NCBI RefSeq assembly: GCF_038896935.1
Contig: NZ_JBANDC010000011.1
Span: 62,001 to 126,000 of the forward strand
DNA from: Collimonas rhizosphaerae
Lineage (GTDB): Bacteria; Pseudomonadota; Gammaproteobacteria; Burkholderiales; Burkholderiaceae_D
Direction of reading: 5' to 3'
DNA: 64,000 nucleotides
Shown here in pieces: positions 26,133-34,918 of this stretch. The notes under the pieces are model-generated. The model did not search any database and had not been told where the DNA came from. It worked only from the letters and a program-made list of their open reading frames with translations. Both the position numbers and the translations under genes were made by a program. Within the stretch, counting starts at the first letter, position 1. Every line of letters begins with the position of its first letter.

Positions 26133-26161
26133 AATAGATAGTAAGCAATGACAAAAGTTCA
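26133..26161 (-). promoter_or_regulatory. sigma-E-type promoter of the rpoE operon
   Basis: On the minus strand, TGAACTT (26161-26155) is followed by a 16-bp spacer and TCTATT (26138-26133). This agrees with the known GGAACTT-N16-TCnnA-type consensus recognised by RpoE. The expected transcript start is about 35-40 nt before the rpoE TTG codon. Confidence 0.75.
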
Positions 26162-26170
26162 ATACCATGC

Positions 26171-26665
26171 TTATGCATTATCCAATCCAGCGAGTCCCGT
26201 TCTATTCGTCCGCGACGCAATCCAGCGGCATGCCACGGATAAATTTCTGAAAGCATCGTCAGAGACACAGTCAGGCAGTATAGCGATTGTTCGGACCGAG
26301 CCGCTATCCAATCGAAGGCGCAGCAGCAGTAAATGTGACCAGAGAGTAGTGCCACCAAGCAATCTCGCTGGAGATGGCATCTGTTTTTTGGTAGACGGGG
26401 TTACCACATCGGCAATCCTGATGCGACCGCTTCCGGAAATATCGATGTGAACAGCTTGCCTGCTACGATAGTAGCGCGTTATTCCGTAAATAGCCGCTGC
26501 TAAACACAGCAAGGCCAGAGCAAGGCGCTCGGGTAACGCTAAATCGCCGACAGCACCGGCGGCAATCAATGCGCCTGTCGATGCGGCCAGCAGACATTGC
26601 AGGCCAACCAGCGCTGACAGCACCCTGGAGGGCTGGATCACGACTGACTGGGCGATCGACATCAT
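26171..26665 (-). CDS. two-span membrane protein, possibly YgfX-like
   Basis: 164 residues. Two hydrophobic spans near the N-terminus (about 15-35 and 46-64), then a soluble C-terminal part with a beta-rich stretch (LWSHLLLLRLRLDSGSVRTIAILPD) and a CRWIASR end. The pattern of two spans followed by a short domain with a DSG..R..LP-type core resembles YgfX family proteins. The resemblance is by eye and weak. It lies between fabF and rpoE and reads toward rpoE, ending about 10 bp before the sigma-E promoter. Function not established. Confidence 0.7.
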   Translation of the reverse strand: MMSIAQSVVIQPSRVLSALVGLQCLLAASTGALIAAGAVGDLALPERLALALLCLAAAIYGITRYYRSRQAVHIDISGSGRIRIADVVTPSTKKQMPSPARLLGGTTLWSHLLLLRLRLDSGSVRTIAILPDCVSDDAFRNLSVACRWIASRTNRTGLAGLDNA

Positions 26666-26683
26666 GGCAAGCTTAAAACGAAT

Positions 26684-26715
26684 TTCGAACCGGTATCCGC
26701 GGAGACCGGTTCGAA
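26684..26715 (-). terminator. terminator after the fab operon side / before the rpoE block
   Basis: An 11-bp perfect stem (TTCGAACCGGT at 26684-26694 with its complement at 26705-26715) lies just after the fabF stop in the minus direction, with TTTT a few bases on. It probably ends the plsX-fab transcript and separates it from the membrane-protein/rpoE block. Confidence 0.7.
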
Positions 26716-26730
26716 GCCTGCTGCAAAAGT

Positions 26731-27972
26731 TTAGATTTTGCCAAAAACCAAGGTGCCATTCGTGCCGCCAAAGCCGAATGAGTTTTTGACTGCGATGTCT
26801 ATTTTCATATCCCGCGCGGTATTGGCGCAGTAATCAAGATCGCACTCAGGATCCTGGTTGAAAATATTGGTAGTCGGCGGCGATATCTGATTGTGCAAAG
26901 CCAGCACGGTAAACACCGACTCCAGGCCGCCTGCGCCACCCAGCAAATGGCCGGTCATCGACTTGGTCGAATTGACCACCAGTTTGTAAGCGTGATCGCC
27001 GAAAGCCGCCTTGATTGCTTCGGTTTCGTTCTTGTCGCCCAGCGGGGTCGAAGTACCGTGCGCATTCAGGTATTGCACCTGGTCGGGATTGATGCCGGCA
27101 TCGCGCAAGGCATTGCCCACGCAACGGCGCGGACCATCCAGGCTAGGCGCAGTCATGTGGTAAGCATCGCCGCTCATGCCGAAGCCAAGCAGTTCCGCGT
27201 AAATCTTGGCGCCGCGCGCCTTGGCGTGTTCGTATTCTTCGAGCACCAGCACGCCGGCGCCCTCGCCCAATACGAAACCGTCGCGATCCTTGTCCCATGG
27301 ACGCGAGGCGGTAGCCGGATCGTCGTTGCGCGCCGACAAGGCGCGCGCCGAGGCAAAACCGCCGACTCCCAGCGGGGACACGCTTGATTCCGCACCGCCG
27401 GCGATCATCACGTCGGCATCGCCGTACTGGATCATGCGGCCGGCTGCACCGATGCAATGCAAGCCTGTGGTGCAGGCAGTCACGATCGCCAGATTCGGTC
27501 CTTTCAGACCGTATTTGATCGACAGGTTGCCGGAAATCATGTTGATGATCGATGCCGGGATGAAGAACGGACTGATCCGGCGCGGGCCGCGACTGGTCAG
27601 TTCGGCATGCGTTTCTTCGATCAAAGGCAGACCGCCAATGCCGGAGCCGATGATGACGCCTATCCGCTCAGCATTAGTTTCAGTTACTTCCAGGCCACTG
27701 TCTTGCATCGCCTGCATCCCCGCCGCCATGCCATAGTGGATAAAAGTATCCATATGGCGTGCTTCTTTGGCAGGAATGTAATCTTCGATATTGAAGCCCT
27801 TCACTTCTCCCGCAAAACGCGTGGAAAAAGCGGTGGCATCAAACTTAGTGATGGCTGCGATCCCTGATTTGCCTGAGATAATCGCACTCCACGCATCGGC
27901 AATCGTATTGCCGACCGGTGAAATGCAACCCAGGCCAGTGATCACAACGCGACGTTCACGTGTGCGGCTCAA
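26731..27972 (-). CDS. fabF: 3-oxoacyl-ACP synthase II
   Basis: 413 residues, the same length as E. coli FabF. Beta-ketoacyl-ACP synthase that extends acyl-ACP in fatty acid elongation. Seen: the catalytic cysteine in VTACTTGLHCIG, the histidines in NAHGTSTPLGDKNE and SMTGHLLGGAGG, and the C-terminal NSFGFGGTNG. The start is TTG at 27972 with a strong AGGAG ribosome site 7 nt before it. It follows acpP by 30 bp. Confidence 0.97.
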   Translation of the reverse strand: MSRTRERRVVITGLGCISPVGNTIADAWSAIISGKSGIAAITKFDATAFSTRFAGEVKGFNIEDYIPAKEARHMDTFIHYGMAAGMQAMQDSGLEVTETNAERIGVIIGSGIGGLPLIEETHAELTSRGPRRISPFFIPASIINMISGNLSIKYGLKGPNLAIVTACTTGLHCIGAAGRMIQYGDADVMIAGGAESSVSPLGVGGFASARALSARNDDPATASRPWDKDRDGFVLGEGAGVLVLEEYEHAKARGAKIYAELLGFGMSGDAYHMTAPSLDGPRRCVGNALRDAGINPDQVQYLNAHGTSTPLGDKNETEAIKAAFGDHAYKLVVNSTKSMTGHLLGGAGGLESVFTVLALHNQISPPTTNIFNQDPECDLDYCANTARDMKIDIAVKNSFGFGGTNGTLVFGKI

Positions 27973-28002
27973 GCGGTTCTCCTGGATACATTCAAAGCTT
28001 GC

Positions 28003-28242
28003 TTAGGCCTTAACGTGAGCCGTAGCGTAAGTAATTGCTTCTTGTACTGTAGTGATCTTTTCAGCTTGTTCGTCAGGAATTTCCATTTCGAACTCATCTT
28101 CCAGCGCCATCACCAGTTCAACTGTATCGAGCGAATCAGCACCCAGGTCGTTGACAAACGACGACTCATTCTTGATCTCTGCTTCTGCGACGCCCAGTTG
28201 CTCAGCGACGATTTTTTTAACGCGTTGTTCGATATCGGACAT
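28003..28242 (-). CDS. acpP: acyl carrier protein
   Basis: 79 residues (E. coli 78), acidic. The phosphopantetheine attachment serine is in GADSLDTVEL. Carries growing acyl chains for FabF/G/H/D and PlsX in this same cluster. A GGAGG ribosome site precedes the ATG. It lies 168 bp after fabG, the largest gap in the fab cluster, so it may have its own promoter, as acpP does elsewhere. Confidence 0.98.
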   Translation of the reverse strand: MSDIEQRVKKIVAEQLGVAEAEIKNESSFVNDLGADSLDTVELVMALEDEFEMEIPDEQAEKITTVQEAITYATAHVKA

Positions 28243-28410
28243 GTGATGCCTCCATTAGGTTACAGAAAGTGCGCGCATTTTAGCAGGTTTGCGCATTGAA
28301 AATTTACTTTCGACATTAGTCTTTAAGATTTAACAAAACCATGCCAAAAGCTTCTAAATAGGTGTTACTTACATTTAACTCTGAAATAAGCCCGGAACTG
28401 CAGGTTTGCT

Positions 28411-29181
28411 TCAGCTCATGTACATGCCGCCGTTCACGTGCAAAGTGGTGCCCGTAATGTAGCCGGCTTGCGGGGATGCCAGGAAAACCACGGCTGCCGC
28501 CACATCGTCGGCCGCGCCTAGCCGTCCCAGCGGGATCTGCTGCAGCAATGAGGCGTGCTGCTGCTCGCCCAGGCCCTTGGTCATGTCGGTGTCGATAAAA
28601 CCCGGCGCGACGCAATTGACCGTGATGTTGCGGCTGCCGATCTCACGCGCCAGCGCCCGGCTCATGCCGGATACGCCGGCCTTGGCGGCCGCATAGTTCA
28701 TTTGCCCCGGATTGCCGGCCGAACCGACTACCGAAGTGATATTGATGATGCGGCCATGCTTGGCCTTCATCATGCCACGCAAGACGGCGCGCGACAAACG
28801 CGCCACGGCGGTCAGGTTGGTGGAAATGACCGCATCCCATTCCTCGTCCTTCATGCGCATCGCCAGCTGATCCTGGGTAATGCCTGCATTATTGACAAGA
28901 ATCGACAAACTGCCAAACTCTTTCTGCGTCAGCTCGACCGCTGCGGCGCAGCCGGCGGCGTCATTCACATTCAGCACGATACCGCGGCCGTTGCCCGGCT
29001 GGCTAGCCTCCAGGTATTCGGTGATCGCCGCAGCGCCCGCCTCGGAGGTTGCCGTACCGATCACCTTGGCGCCGCGCTGGAGCAGTTGCAATGCAATCGC
29101 CCGGCCGATGCCACGGGATGCGCCTGTGACCAAAGCCACCTGGCCGATCAAATCCTGTGAAACTGTAATTGGTAAAGTCAC
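28411..29181 (-). CDS. fabG: 3-oxoacyl-ACP reductase
   Basis: 256 residues (E. coli 244). Short-chain dehydrogenase: NADPH motif VTGASRGIGRAIA, NNAG, catalytic Ser in ITSVVGSAGNPGQMNYAAAKAG with Tyr-x3-Lys, and the PGFIDTDMTK loop. Reduces 3-oxoacyl-ACP in each elongation cycle. It starts with GTG at 29181, overlapping the fabD stop by 4 bp (GTGA), so it is about 10 residues longer at the N-terminus than the E. coli enzyme. Confidence 0.96.
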   Translation of the reverse strand: MTLPITVSQDLIGQVALVTGASRGIGRAIALQLLQRGAKVIGTATSEAGAAAITEYLEASQPGNGRGIVLNVNDAAGCAAAVELTQKEFGSLSILVNNAGITQDQLAMRMKDEEWDAVISTNLTAVARLSRAVLRGMMKAKHGRIINITSVVGSAGNPGQMNYAAAKAGVSGMSRALAREIGSRNITVNCVAPGFIDTDMTKGLGEQQHASLLQQIPLGRLGAADDVAAAVVFLASPQAGYITGTTLHVNGGMYMS

Positions 29182-30110
29182 TTGAATGTCTCCAACATTT
29201 TATCCAGCGACGCCTGGTCGATAATCATGTCGCTGATCAGGCTGTCATTAATACGCTTGGTCAAGCCAGCAAGAACCTTGCCCGGACCGCATTCAACCAC
29301 ATGGGTGACGCCTTCGGCAGCAATTTTCTGCACCGTTTCCACCCAGCGCACCGGACTGGCCGCTTGCCGCACCAGCGCATCCTTGATGGCTTCCGGATCA
29401 TTGACGATGGCGACATCGACGTTATTGATCAGCGCAATCTGCGGCGCGGTGAAAACCAGGCCTTGCATGTATTCACGCAAACGATCCGACGCCGGCTTCA
29501 GCAACGAGGAATGAAATGGGGCCGATACCGGCAATGGCAAGGCGCGTTTCGCACCTTTTTCTTTGGCCGCGATACAAGCGCGCTCGATTGCACCTTTATG
29601 GCCGGCGATGACTACCTGCGCCGGCGCATTGAAATTCACCGCTTCGACGATCTCGCCCTGGGCCGCAGCCGCGCAGACCGCACGCACGTCTTCATCTGAC
29701 AAACCGAGGATAACGGCCATGCCGCCCTGCCCGACCGGCACCGCTTGCTGCATCGCCTGCGCACGAAAGCGCACCAGCGGCACGGCATCCTTGAATGCGA
29801 TCACGCCGGCGGCAACCAGGGCCGAATACTCGCCCAGGCTGTGGCCGGCCACCAGCGCCGGCGCCTTGCCGCCGGCGGCCAGCCAGGCCCGATAGCAGGC
29901 CACTGCGGCAGTCAGCATGACCGGCTGCGTATTGGTGGTCAGGTCCAGCTCTTCTTTCGGTCCTTCGGCAATCAGCTTGCCGAGATCGAATTGCAGCGCC
30001 TCGGAAGCTTCTGCGACAGTGTCTTTTACTACCGGATTGCCGGAAAAACCGTTCAGCATGCCAACGGCTTGCGAACCTTGGCCTGGAAAAACAAAAGCGA
30101 ATTTATTCAT
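29178..30110 (-). CDS. fabD: malonyl-CoA:ACP transacylase
   Basis: 310 residues (E. coli 309). Loads malonyl groups onto ACP. Seen: FVFPGQGSQAVGML at the N-terminus, the nucleophile serine in GHSLGEYSAL, the substrate-binding arginine in VRFRAQAMQ, and the catalytic histidine in SAPFHSSLL. It overlaps fabG by 4 bp and follows fabH by about 90 bp. AGGTAAGGC acts as ribosome site. Confidence 0.97.
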   Translation of the reverse strand: MNKFAFVFPGQGSQAVGMLNGFSGNPVVKDTVAEASEALQFDLGKLIAEGPKEELDLTTNTQPVMLTAAVACYRAWLAAGGKAPALVAGHSLGEYSALVAAGVIAFKDAVPLVRFRAQAMQQAVPVGQGGMAVILGLSDEDVRAVCAAAAQGEIVEAVNFNAPAQVVIAGHKGAIERACIAAKEKGAKRALPLPVSAPFHSSLLKPASDRLREYMQGLVFTAPQIALINNVDVAIVNDPEAIKDALVRQAASPVRWVETVQKIAAEGVTHVVECGPGKVLAGLTKRINDSLISDMIIDQASLDKMLETFK

Positions 30111-30199
30111 GCCTTACCTAATTGGGTATCAAATTTATCAAACACACGCTGGCATATAGCAGCGCTCTGGCGGCAACCTGCCGCCCGGACTCGAAGCGC

Positions 30200-31186
30200 T
30201 TACATCCGCGCCAGGATGGCGCCCCAGGTAAAGCCGCCGCCGACACCTTCCATCATGACATTATGGCCAGGCTTGACGCGGCCGTCGCGCACGGCCTGGT
30301 CCAAGGCCAGCGGAATCGATGCCGCCGAAGTATTGCCATGCTGGTCCACCGTCACCACCATGCGATCGTTGTCCAGGCCCAGCTTGCGGGCGGTGCTTTG
30401 CATGATGCGGATATTGGCCTGGTGGGGAATCAGCCAATCGATCTCGGAAGCCGACATGCCGGCTATCTGCAAGGTCTCGTTGGCGACTTTTTCCAGCACC
30501 GAGACCGCCAGCTTGAATACCGCCTGGCCGTCCATGTACAAGAAAGCGCTGCCCTCGACCGCGCCGGAGCTTACCTTGCCCGGAACGCACAGGATATCTT
30601 TATGGCGGCCATCGGCGTGCAGCTTGGTGGCGAGGATGCCCGGCTCGGCGGAGGCGGTCATGACCACCGCGCCGGCGCCGTCGCCAAACAGCACGCAAGT
30701 GGTGCGGTCTTCAAAATTCAGGATCCGGGAAAAAACCTCGGTGCCGATCACCAGCACGTTCTTGTGCGCACCGGACTTGATGAAGCTGTCCGCGATCGAC
30801 ACTGCATACACAAACCCGCTGCACACCGCCTGCACATCAAACGCTGCGCCGCCATTGGCGATGCCGAGTTTTTGCTGCACTACGCAGGCTGTGCTGGGGA
30901 AGCCGCCGAAATGATCCGGGGTCGAAGTGGCGACGATCACCAGGTCGATATCGTCAGGCTGCATGCGCGCCATGTCCAGCGCCTGCCTGGCCGCGGCTAC
31001 CGCGAGATCGCTGGATTGCACATCGGCTTCAGCGTAATGGCGCGCGGCAATGCCGCTGCGGGAAAAAATCCATTCATGCGATGTCTCTATGCCCTTTTCG
31101 GCAAGCTGCGCAGTGAGTTCTTGATTGCTTACCCGCTTCGGCGGCAAATAGCTGCCGGTACCGACAATTTTGCTATATGTAGTCAT
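30200..31186 (-). CDS. fabH: 3-oxoacyl-ACP synthase III
   Basis: 328 residues (E. coli 317). Condenses acetyl-CoA with malonyl-ACP to start fatty acid synthesis. Catalytic Cys in FDVQAVCSGFVYA, His in IPHQANIRIM, Asn in DQHGNTSAASIPLAL; the C-terminal GGGFTWGA motif is present. Its ATG overlaps the plsX stop by 4 bp (ATGA, 31183-31186). Confidence 0.97.
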   Translation of the reverse strand: MTTYSKIVGTGSYLPPKRVSNQELTAQLAEKGIETSHEWIFSRSGIAARHYAEADVQSSDLAVAAARQALDMARMQPDDIDLVIVATSTPDHFGGFPSTACVVQQKLGIANGGAAFDVQAVCSGFVYAVSIADSFIKSGAHKNVLVIGTEVFSRILNFEDRTTCVLFGDGAGAVVMTASAEPGILATKLHADGRHKDILCVPGKVSSGAVEGSAFLYMDGQAVFKLAVSVLEKVANETLQIAGMSASEIDWLIPHQANIRIMQSTARKLGLDNDRMVVTVDQHGNTSAASIPLALDQAVRDGRVKPGHNVMMEGVGGGFTWGAILARM

Positions 31187-32286
31187 GCTGTCTTTTGTTG
31201 GGTTGATTCAGTATTAACGATTTCGCCGGACGCGCCGTCCGCAGCTGCGGCAGCGTTGTCGGCTTGCGGCATCAGCTCCGCAATCGTGGTCGCAATACGA
31301 GACAATACATCATATTTGGCTGCATCGAATGCACGCTGTATGGCCCACTCGTAGCCATAGGCGTCAGCGCCGCCATGGCTCTTGAAAACCAGCCCGCGCA
31401 AGCCCAGCAGGCTGGCGCCGTTATAGCGCGAAGGATTCAGGCGGCGCGAGATGGCCTTGATGGCGCCGCGGGCGATCACCGCGCCCAGCATGTTCAAGAT
31501 GCCGCTCTTGAATTCGGTCGTCAATACGGTCTTGACGAAACGGCCCAGGCCTTCGGAAGCCTTGAGCGTGACATTGCCGACAAAACCGTCGCAGACGACG
31601 ATATCCGTAGTGCCTTCGAAGATATCGTTGCCTTCGACATTGCCATAGAAATTCAGGATACCTTTTTCGTGATCGGCGCGCAGCAGCTCCGCCGTCTGCT
31701 TGACCACTTCATTGCCCTTGATCGCTTCTTCGCCGACGTTCAGCAAACCGATCGTCGGCCGCGGCTTGCCTTCCATGGCCGACACCAGGGCCGACCCCAT
31801 CAAGGCGAACTGGTGCAGGTGCAAGGGTTCGCAATCGACGTTGGCGCCCAGGTCGAGCATGTAGGTCGGACCGTCTTTCTGGTTGGGGAGAATGGTGCAG
31901 ATCGCCGGGCGGTCAACGCCGTGCAAGGTCTTCAGCAGATAGCGGGAAACGGCCATCAGGGCGCCGGTATTGCCCGCCGATACGCATGCCTGCACCTGCT
32001 GGTCTTTGACCAGGCGCAGGGCGACACGCATTGAGGAATCTTTTTTGCGGCGTAATGCAGTTTCGATGGAATCGTCCATCGTCACCACTTCGGATGCATG
32101 GTGCACCGATAAGCGCGGATGGGAGCTTGCCTTGTGCTTTTTCAGCTGCGCCCGGATTTCCTCTTCGAGGCCAACCAGCACCAATTCGGCCTCAGGCTCG
32201 CGATTGGCAAATGCAACAGCAGCAGGAACGGTAACCGACGGGCCGTGATCGCCACCCATGCAGTCGATAGAAATTTTGATTGTCAT
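31183..32286 (-). CDS. plsX: phosphate acyltransferase
   Basis: 367 residues (E. coli 356). Converts acyl-ACP to acyl-phosphate, the donor for the first acylation of glycerol 3-phosphate. Seen: the N-terminal ISIDCMGGDHGPSVTVPA motif, SAGNTGALMA, and VCDGFVGNVTLKASEG. The last 20 or so residues are an Ala/Thr/Gln-rich tail. It follows rpmF by about 160 bp and is coupled to fabH. Confidence 0.97.
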   Translation of the reverse strand: MTIKISIDCMGGDHGPSVTVPAAVAFANREPEAELVLVGLEEEIRAQLKKHKASSHPRLSVHHASEVVTMDDSIETALRRKKDSSMRVALRLVKDQQVQACVSAGNTGALMAVSRYLLKTLHGVDRPAICTILPNQKDGPTYMLDLGANVDCEPLHLHQFALMGSALVSAMEGKPRPTIGLLNVGEEAIKGNEVVKQTAELLRADHEKGILNFYGNVEGNDIFEGTTDIVVCDGFVGNVTLKASEGLGRFVKTVLTTEFKSGILNMLGAVIARGAIKAISRRLNPSRYNGASLLGLRGLVFKSHGGADAYGYEWAIQRAFDAAKYDVLSRIATTIAELMPQADNAAAAADGASGEIVNTESTQQKTA

Positions 32287-32447
32287 TGTTTTGATTCAGT
32301 GCCTACTCTAAGCCGTATTATGAGGCAGATTGGGCGCGATTCAAAATGACGCGATAGAGGGCGTGTTGACCTATTCTGCATACAAAAACGGCGCACTGAG
32401 AAACTCATCGCGCCGCCTTCAACCTACATCGCAAGAACAAGTAGATA

Positions 32448-32630
32448 TTACTCGTCGTTCTTGGTCTTCAACACTTTACGGCCACGGTAAAAGCCGTTAG
32501 GGCTGATGTGGTGGCGCAGATGTGTTTCACCAGTCGTTGGCTCGATAGCCAGCGGAGGTGCAACCAGAAAATCGTGGGCACGGTGCATGCCGCGCTTGGA
32601 TGGGGTCTTCTTATTTTGTTGAACTGCCAT
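32448..32630 (-). CDS. rpmF: 50S ribosomal protein L32
   Basis: 60 residues, basic (E. coli 57). MAVQQNKKTPSKRGMHRAHD is the typical N-terminus, and HHISPNGFYRGRKVL the C-terminal half. The zinc-binding cysteines of Cys-type L32 are absent, as in E. coli. An AGGAG ribosome site lies 5 nt before the ATG. The yceD-rpmF-plsX order is conserved. Confidence 0.98.
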   Translation of the reverse strand: MAVQQNKKTPSKRGMHRAHDFLVAPPLAIEPTTGETHLRHHISPNGFYRGRKVLKTKNDE

Positions 32631-32822
32631 GATAACTCCTGCTTTCTTAAGATCTTAAAGTTTAACATATCCAACCCTCAGAACAGGGAAAGGCTGGATA
32701 TTCCTGCCGCGTTTGTGCGCGGATTTTACTACCTATTGCCACACCTTAGTCACACGGAATCACATTCATGTGAAAATCAGCGCGACAAATTTACCGCAAT
32801 TCTTTGTATCTTTACTGCCGTC

Positions 32823-33323
32823 TTACTGCTGCTTCAGATTCTTCAGCATCGCAAAGGGCGATTCTTTCTTGGCGCTTTTCAAGCCTTCAAGCGCAGACTG
32901 GTCCGGGCAAACCGGATGTTTCGGCGACAAGGGCAAGGCCAGCAGAGCCTCATCTTCAACCAGCTCAATGATATTCAGTGTTTTAGTGCCGACGATGACG
33001 TCAATCTCGTCATTATCAAGCAGCGCATCGATCGCGTCGGCGCTTTCTTCGTCTTTTGCCAACACCAGCACGGATTCCGAATCGATATCGAAATCGAACG
33101 GCGTCAGGCAGCGCTGGCACATGATCTTGGCCGAACCGCTGACCGTCAGCGTCAGTTGCGGATGCCCCAACTGATCGGCGCCGCCGACCAGGACCCAATG
33201 CAGGGTTCCGGAGCGATCCGCAGTCTCAGCAGAGAGGCGATCCAGGCCAGCCACCGGCGTGTCGCCTTCACGGCGCTCTTTATGGCGGGCATACTCAAAG
33301 GCGTCGATGACAAAAGCACTCAT
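32823..33323 (-). CDS. yceD: YceD/DUF177 family protein (23S rRNA accumulation)
   Basis: 166 residues (E. coli YceD 173). Contains the CQRCLTPFDFDIDSE segment with the CxxC pair and the acidic DEIDVIVGTKTLNIIELVEDEALLALPLSPKH block that defines DUF177; a final cysteine follows in HPVC. In other bacteria the protein is needed for normal 23S rRNA levels. First gene of the yceD-rpmF-plsX-fab run and divergent from maf across 137 bp. Confidence 0.93.
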   Translation of the reverse strand: MSAFVIDAFEYARHKERREGDTPVAGLDRLSAETADRSGTLHWVLVGGADQLGHPQLTLTVSGSAKIMCQRCLTPFDFDIDSESVLVLAKDEESADAIDALLDNDEIDVIVGTKTLNIIELVEDEALLALPLSPKHPVCPDQSALEGLKSAKKESPFAMLKNLKQQ

Positions 33324-33460
33324 AATAAAGCCTAAACCCAGCCGAACCCGGAAAACCTGCGATAATAACAGCCTTTTCCCTTATCCGTCAAAGTGTTAGC
33401 GCGTTTTCCGCACTTTGCCCGTCATTTGCCGGTTCCGCAATCGCTCAAACAACAAAAACC

Positions 33461-34096
33461 ATGGCTTCCTTACAACAAACCATCTATTCCGCAAGCGCCC
33501 TGCCGCGCCTGATCCTCGGTTCGAGCTCAAAATATCGCAAGGAATTGCTTTCCCGGCTGCAAATCCCGTTTGAAGTGATCGTACCGGACATCGACGAAAC
33601 ACCCCGCCCCGGCGAGAGCCCGCAAGCCACAGCCTTGCGCCTGGCCCTGGAAAAAGCACGCTCGGTGGCGCTGGCGGCGCCAAATGCGCTGGTAATCGGT
33701 TCCGACCAGGTGGCGACGCTGGATGGCGAGCAGATAGGCAAACCCGGCAATCACGAAAATGCCTTGGCACAATTGCAGAAAATGCGCGGCCGCCGTGTCA
33801 TTTTCCACACGGCGCTGTGCCTGTGGGACAGCAGGCAGAGCCAGGCCGAACACGCAGCCCAGATCGAAAACATCCAGACCTTCGTTACTTTCCGCGACCT
33901 GCCCGATGCAGAGCTGGATGCCTACTTGCGCATCGAACAACCCTACGATTGCGCCGGCAGCGCAAAAAATGAAGGACTGGGCATCGCCATCCTGGAAAAA
34001 ATCGAAAGCACCGATCCGACCGCCCTGACCGGTTTGCCATTAATCGCGCTGACCGGTATGCTGCGCCGCGCCGCCTTCCCATTTTTCGCAACATAG
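33461..34096 (+). CDS. Maf-family nucleotide pyrophosphatase (YceF type)
   Basis: 211 residues. Maf fold with the N-terminal LILGSSSKYRKELLSRL (substrate phosphate-binding), DETPRPGESP, the ALRLALEKARSVA helix, VIGSDQVATLDG with the catalytic aspartate and GKPG loop, and YDCAGSAKNEGLG. It hydrolyses nucleoside triphosphates (modified pyrimidine or m7GTP class) to monophosphates; the YceF subgroup is inferred from position next to yceD/rpmF. No strong ribosome site is seen. It is followed after 18 bp by the methylase gene. Confidence 0.92.
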   Translation: MASLQQTIYSASALPRLILGSSSKYRKELLSRLQIPFEVIVPDIDETPRPGESPQATALRLALEKARSVALAAPNALVIGSDQVATLDGEQIGKPGNHENALAQLQKMRGRRVIFHTALCLWDSRQSQAEHAAQIENIQTFVTFRDLPDAELDAYLRIEQPYDCAGSAKNEGLGIAILEKIESTDPTALTGLPLIALTGMLRRAAFPFFAT

Positions 34097-34114
34097 TTCA
34101 TCACATAGACCGAC

Positions 34115-34870
34115 ATGCCAGGCACCCTGTATTTAATCCCCAACACATTAGGCCAAAGCGAAGCCGTAACACCGGCTGCGGCGCTGGCATCCGTCATCCC
34201 GCAGGAAGTACAGGCGCTCACCGCCAGGCTGGATTACTTCATTGCAGAAAATGCAAAGACCACGCGCGCATTCCTGAAGCTGATAGATGCGGTCCAGCCG
34301 CTGGCCAAGCCGCTGCAGGAAATCCAGATCGCCGAGCTGAACGTCAATACCGCCAGCGCCGCATTGCCGGCCTTGCTGGCGCCGATCCTTGCCGGCCAGG
34401 ACGCCGGCCTGATCTCCGAAGCCGGCGTGCCGGCAGTCGCCGATCCCGGCGCCAACCTGGTGCGGCTTGCCCATGCGCACGGCATTCAAGTGCGGCCGCT
34501 GGTAGGCCCGTCGTCATTGCTGCTGGCTGTCATGAGCAGCGGCTTGAACGGCCAGAGCTTCGCATTCAACGGCTACCTGCCGACCGACGCCGAGCAGCGC
34601 GGCAAACGCATCAAGGCGCTGGAATTGCGCTCGCGCCAGGAACAGCAAACGCAATTGTTCATAGAAACGCCGTATCGCAACAGCGCCTTCCTGGAAGCGT
34701 TAGCCAGCGCCTGCCAACCCGGCACGCTGATTTGCGTAGCCACCGACCTGACGCTGCCTTCAGAAACCATCAAGACCCAGACTGCCGCGAAATGGAAAGC
34801 TGCCTTGGCTGCGGGCAAACATCCCGACTTCCATAAAAAGCCAACTGTGTTCTTATTCCTCGCGCAATAA
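34115..34870 (+). CDS. tetrapyrrole-methylase-family SAM-dependent methyltransferase (RsmI-related)
   Basis: 251 residues. N-terminal GTLYLIPNTLGQ replaces the usual GTLYVVATPIGN of RsmI; GLISEAGVPAVADPGANLV and VGPSSLLLAVMSSGL match the SAM-binding elements of the family, and FIETPYRN the later strand. RsmI proper (about 286 residues) 2'-O-methylates C1402 of 16S rRNA; this shorter subgroup sits beside maf in Burkholderiales. The same activity should not be assumed. Followed by a strong hairpin at 34892-34918. Confidence 0.88.
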   Translation: MPGTLYLIPNTLGQSEAVTPAAALASVIPQEVQALTARLDYFIAENAKTTRAFLKLIDAVQPLAKPLQEIQIAELNVNTASAALPALLAPILAGQDAGLISEAGVPAVADPGANLVRLAHAHGIQVRPLVGPSSLLLAVMSSGLNGQSFAFNGYLPTDAEQRGKRIKALELRSRQEQQTQLFIETPYRNSAFLEALASACQPGTLICVATDLTLPSETIKTQTAAKWKAALAAGKHPDFHKKPTVFLFLAQ

Positions 34871-34891
34871 TTTCGTCGCGCATAACGCAAA

Positions 34892-34918
34892 ACGGCGACG
34901 GTATTGCGCCGTCGCCGT
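34892..34918 (+). terminator. hairpin terminator after the methylase gene
   Basis: A perfect 10-bp GC-rich stem (ACGGCGACGG at 34892-34901 with its complement at 34909-34918) and 7-nt loop, 22 bp after the methylase stop. No T-run follows, so it may work with Rho or as a 3' stabiliser. Confidence 0.65.

Noticed and set aside
26086..26358. 90-codon minus-strand frame between rpoE and the membrane-protein gene
   Set aside because: It overlaps the sigma-E promoter, the rpoE start and the end of the membrane-protein gene in another frame and has no domain.
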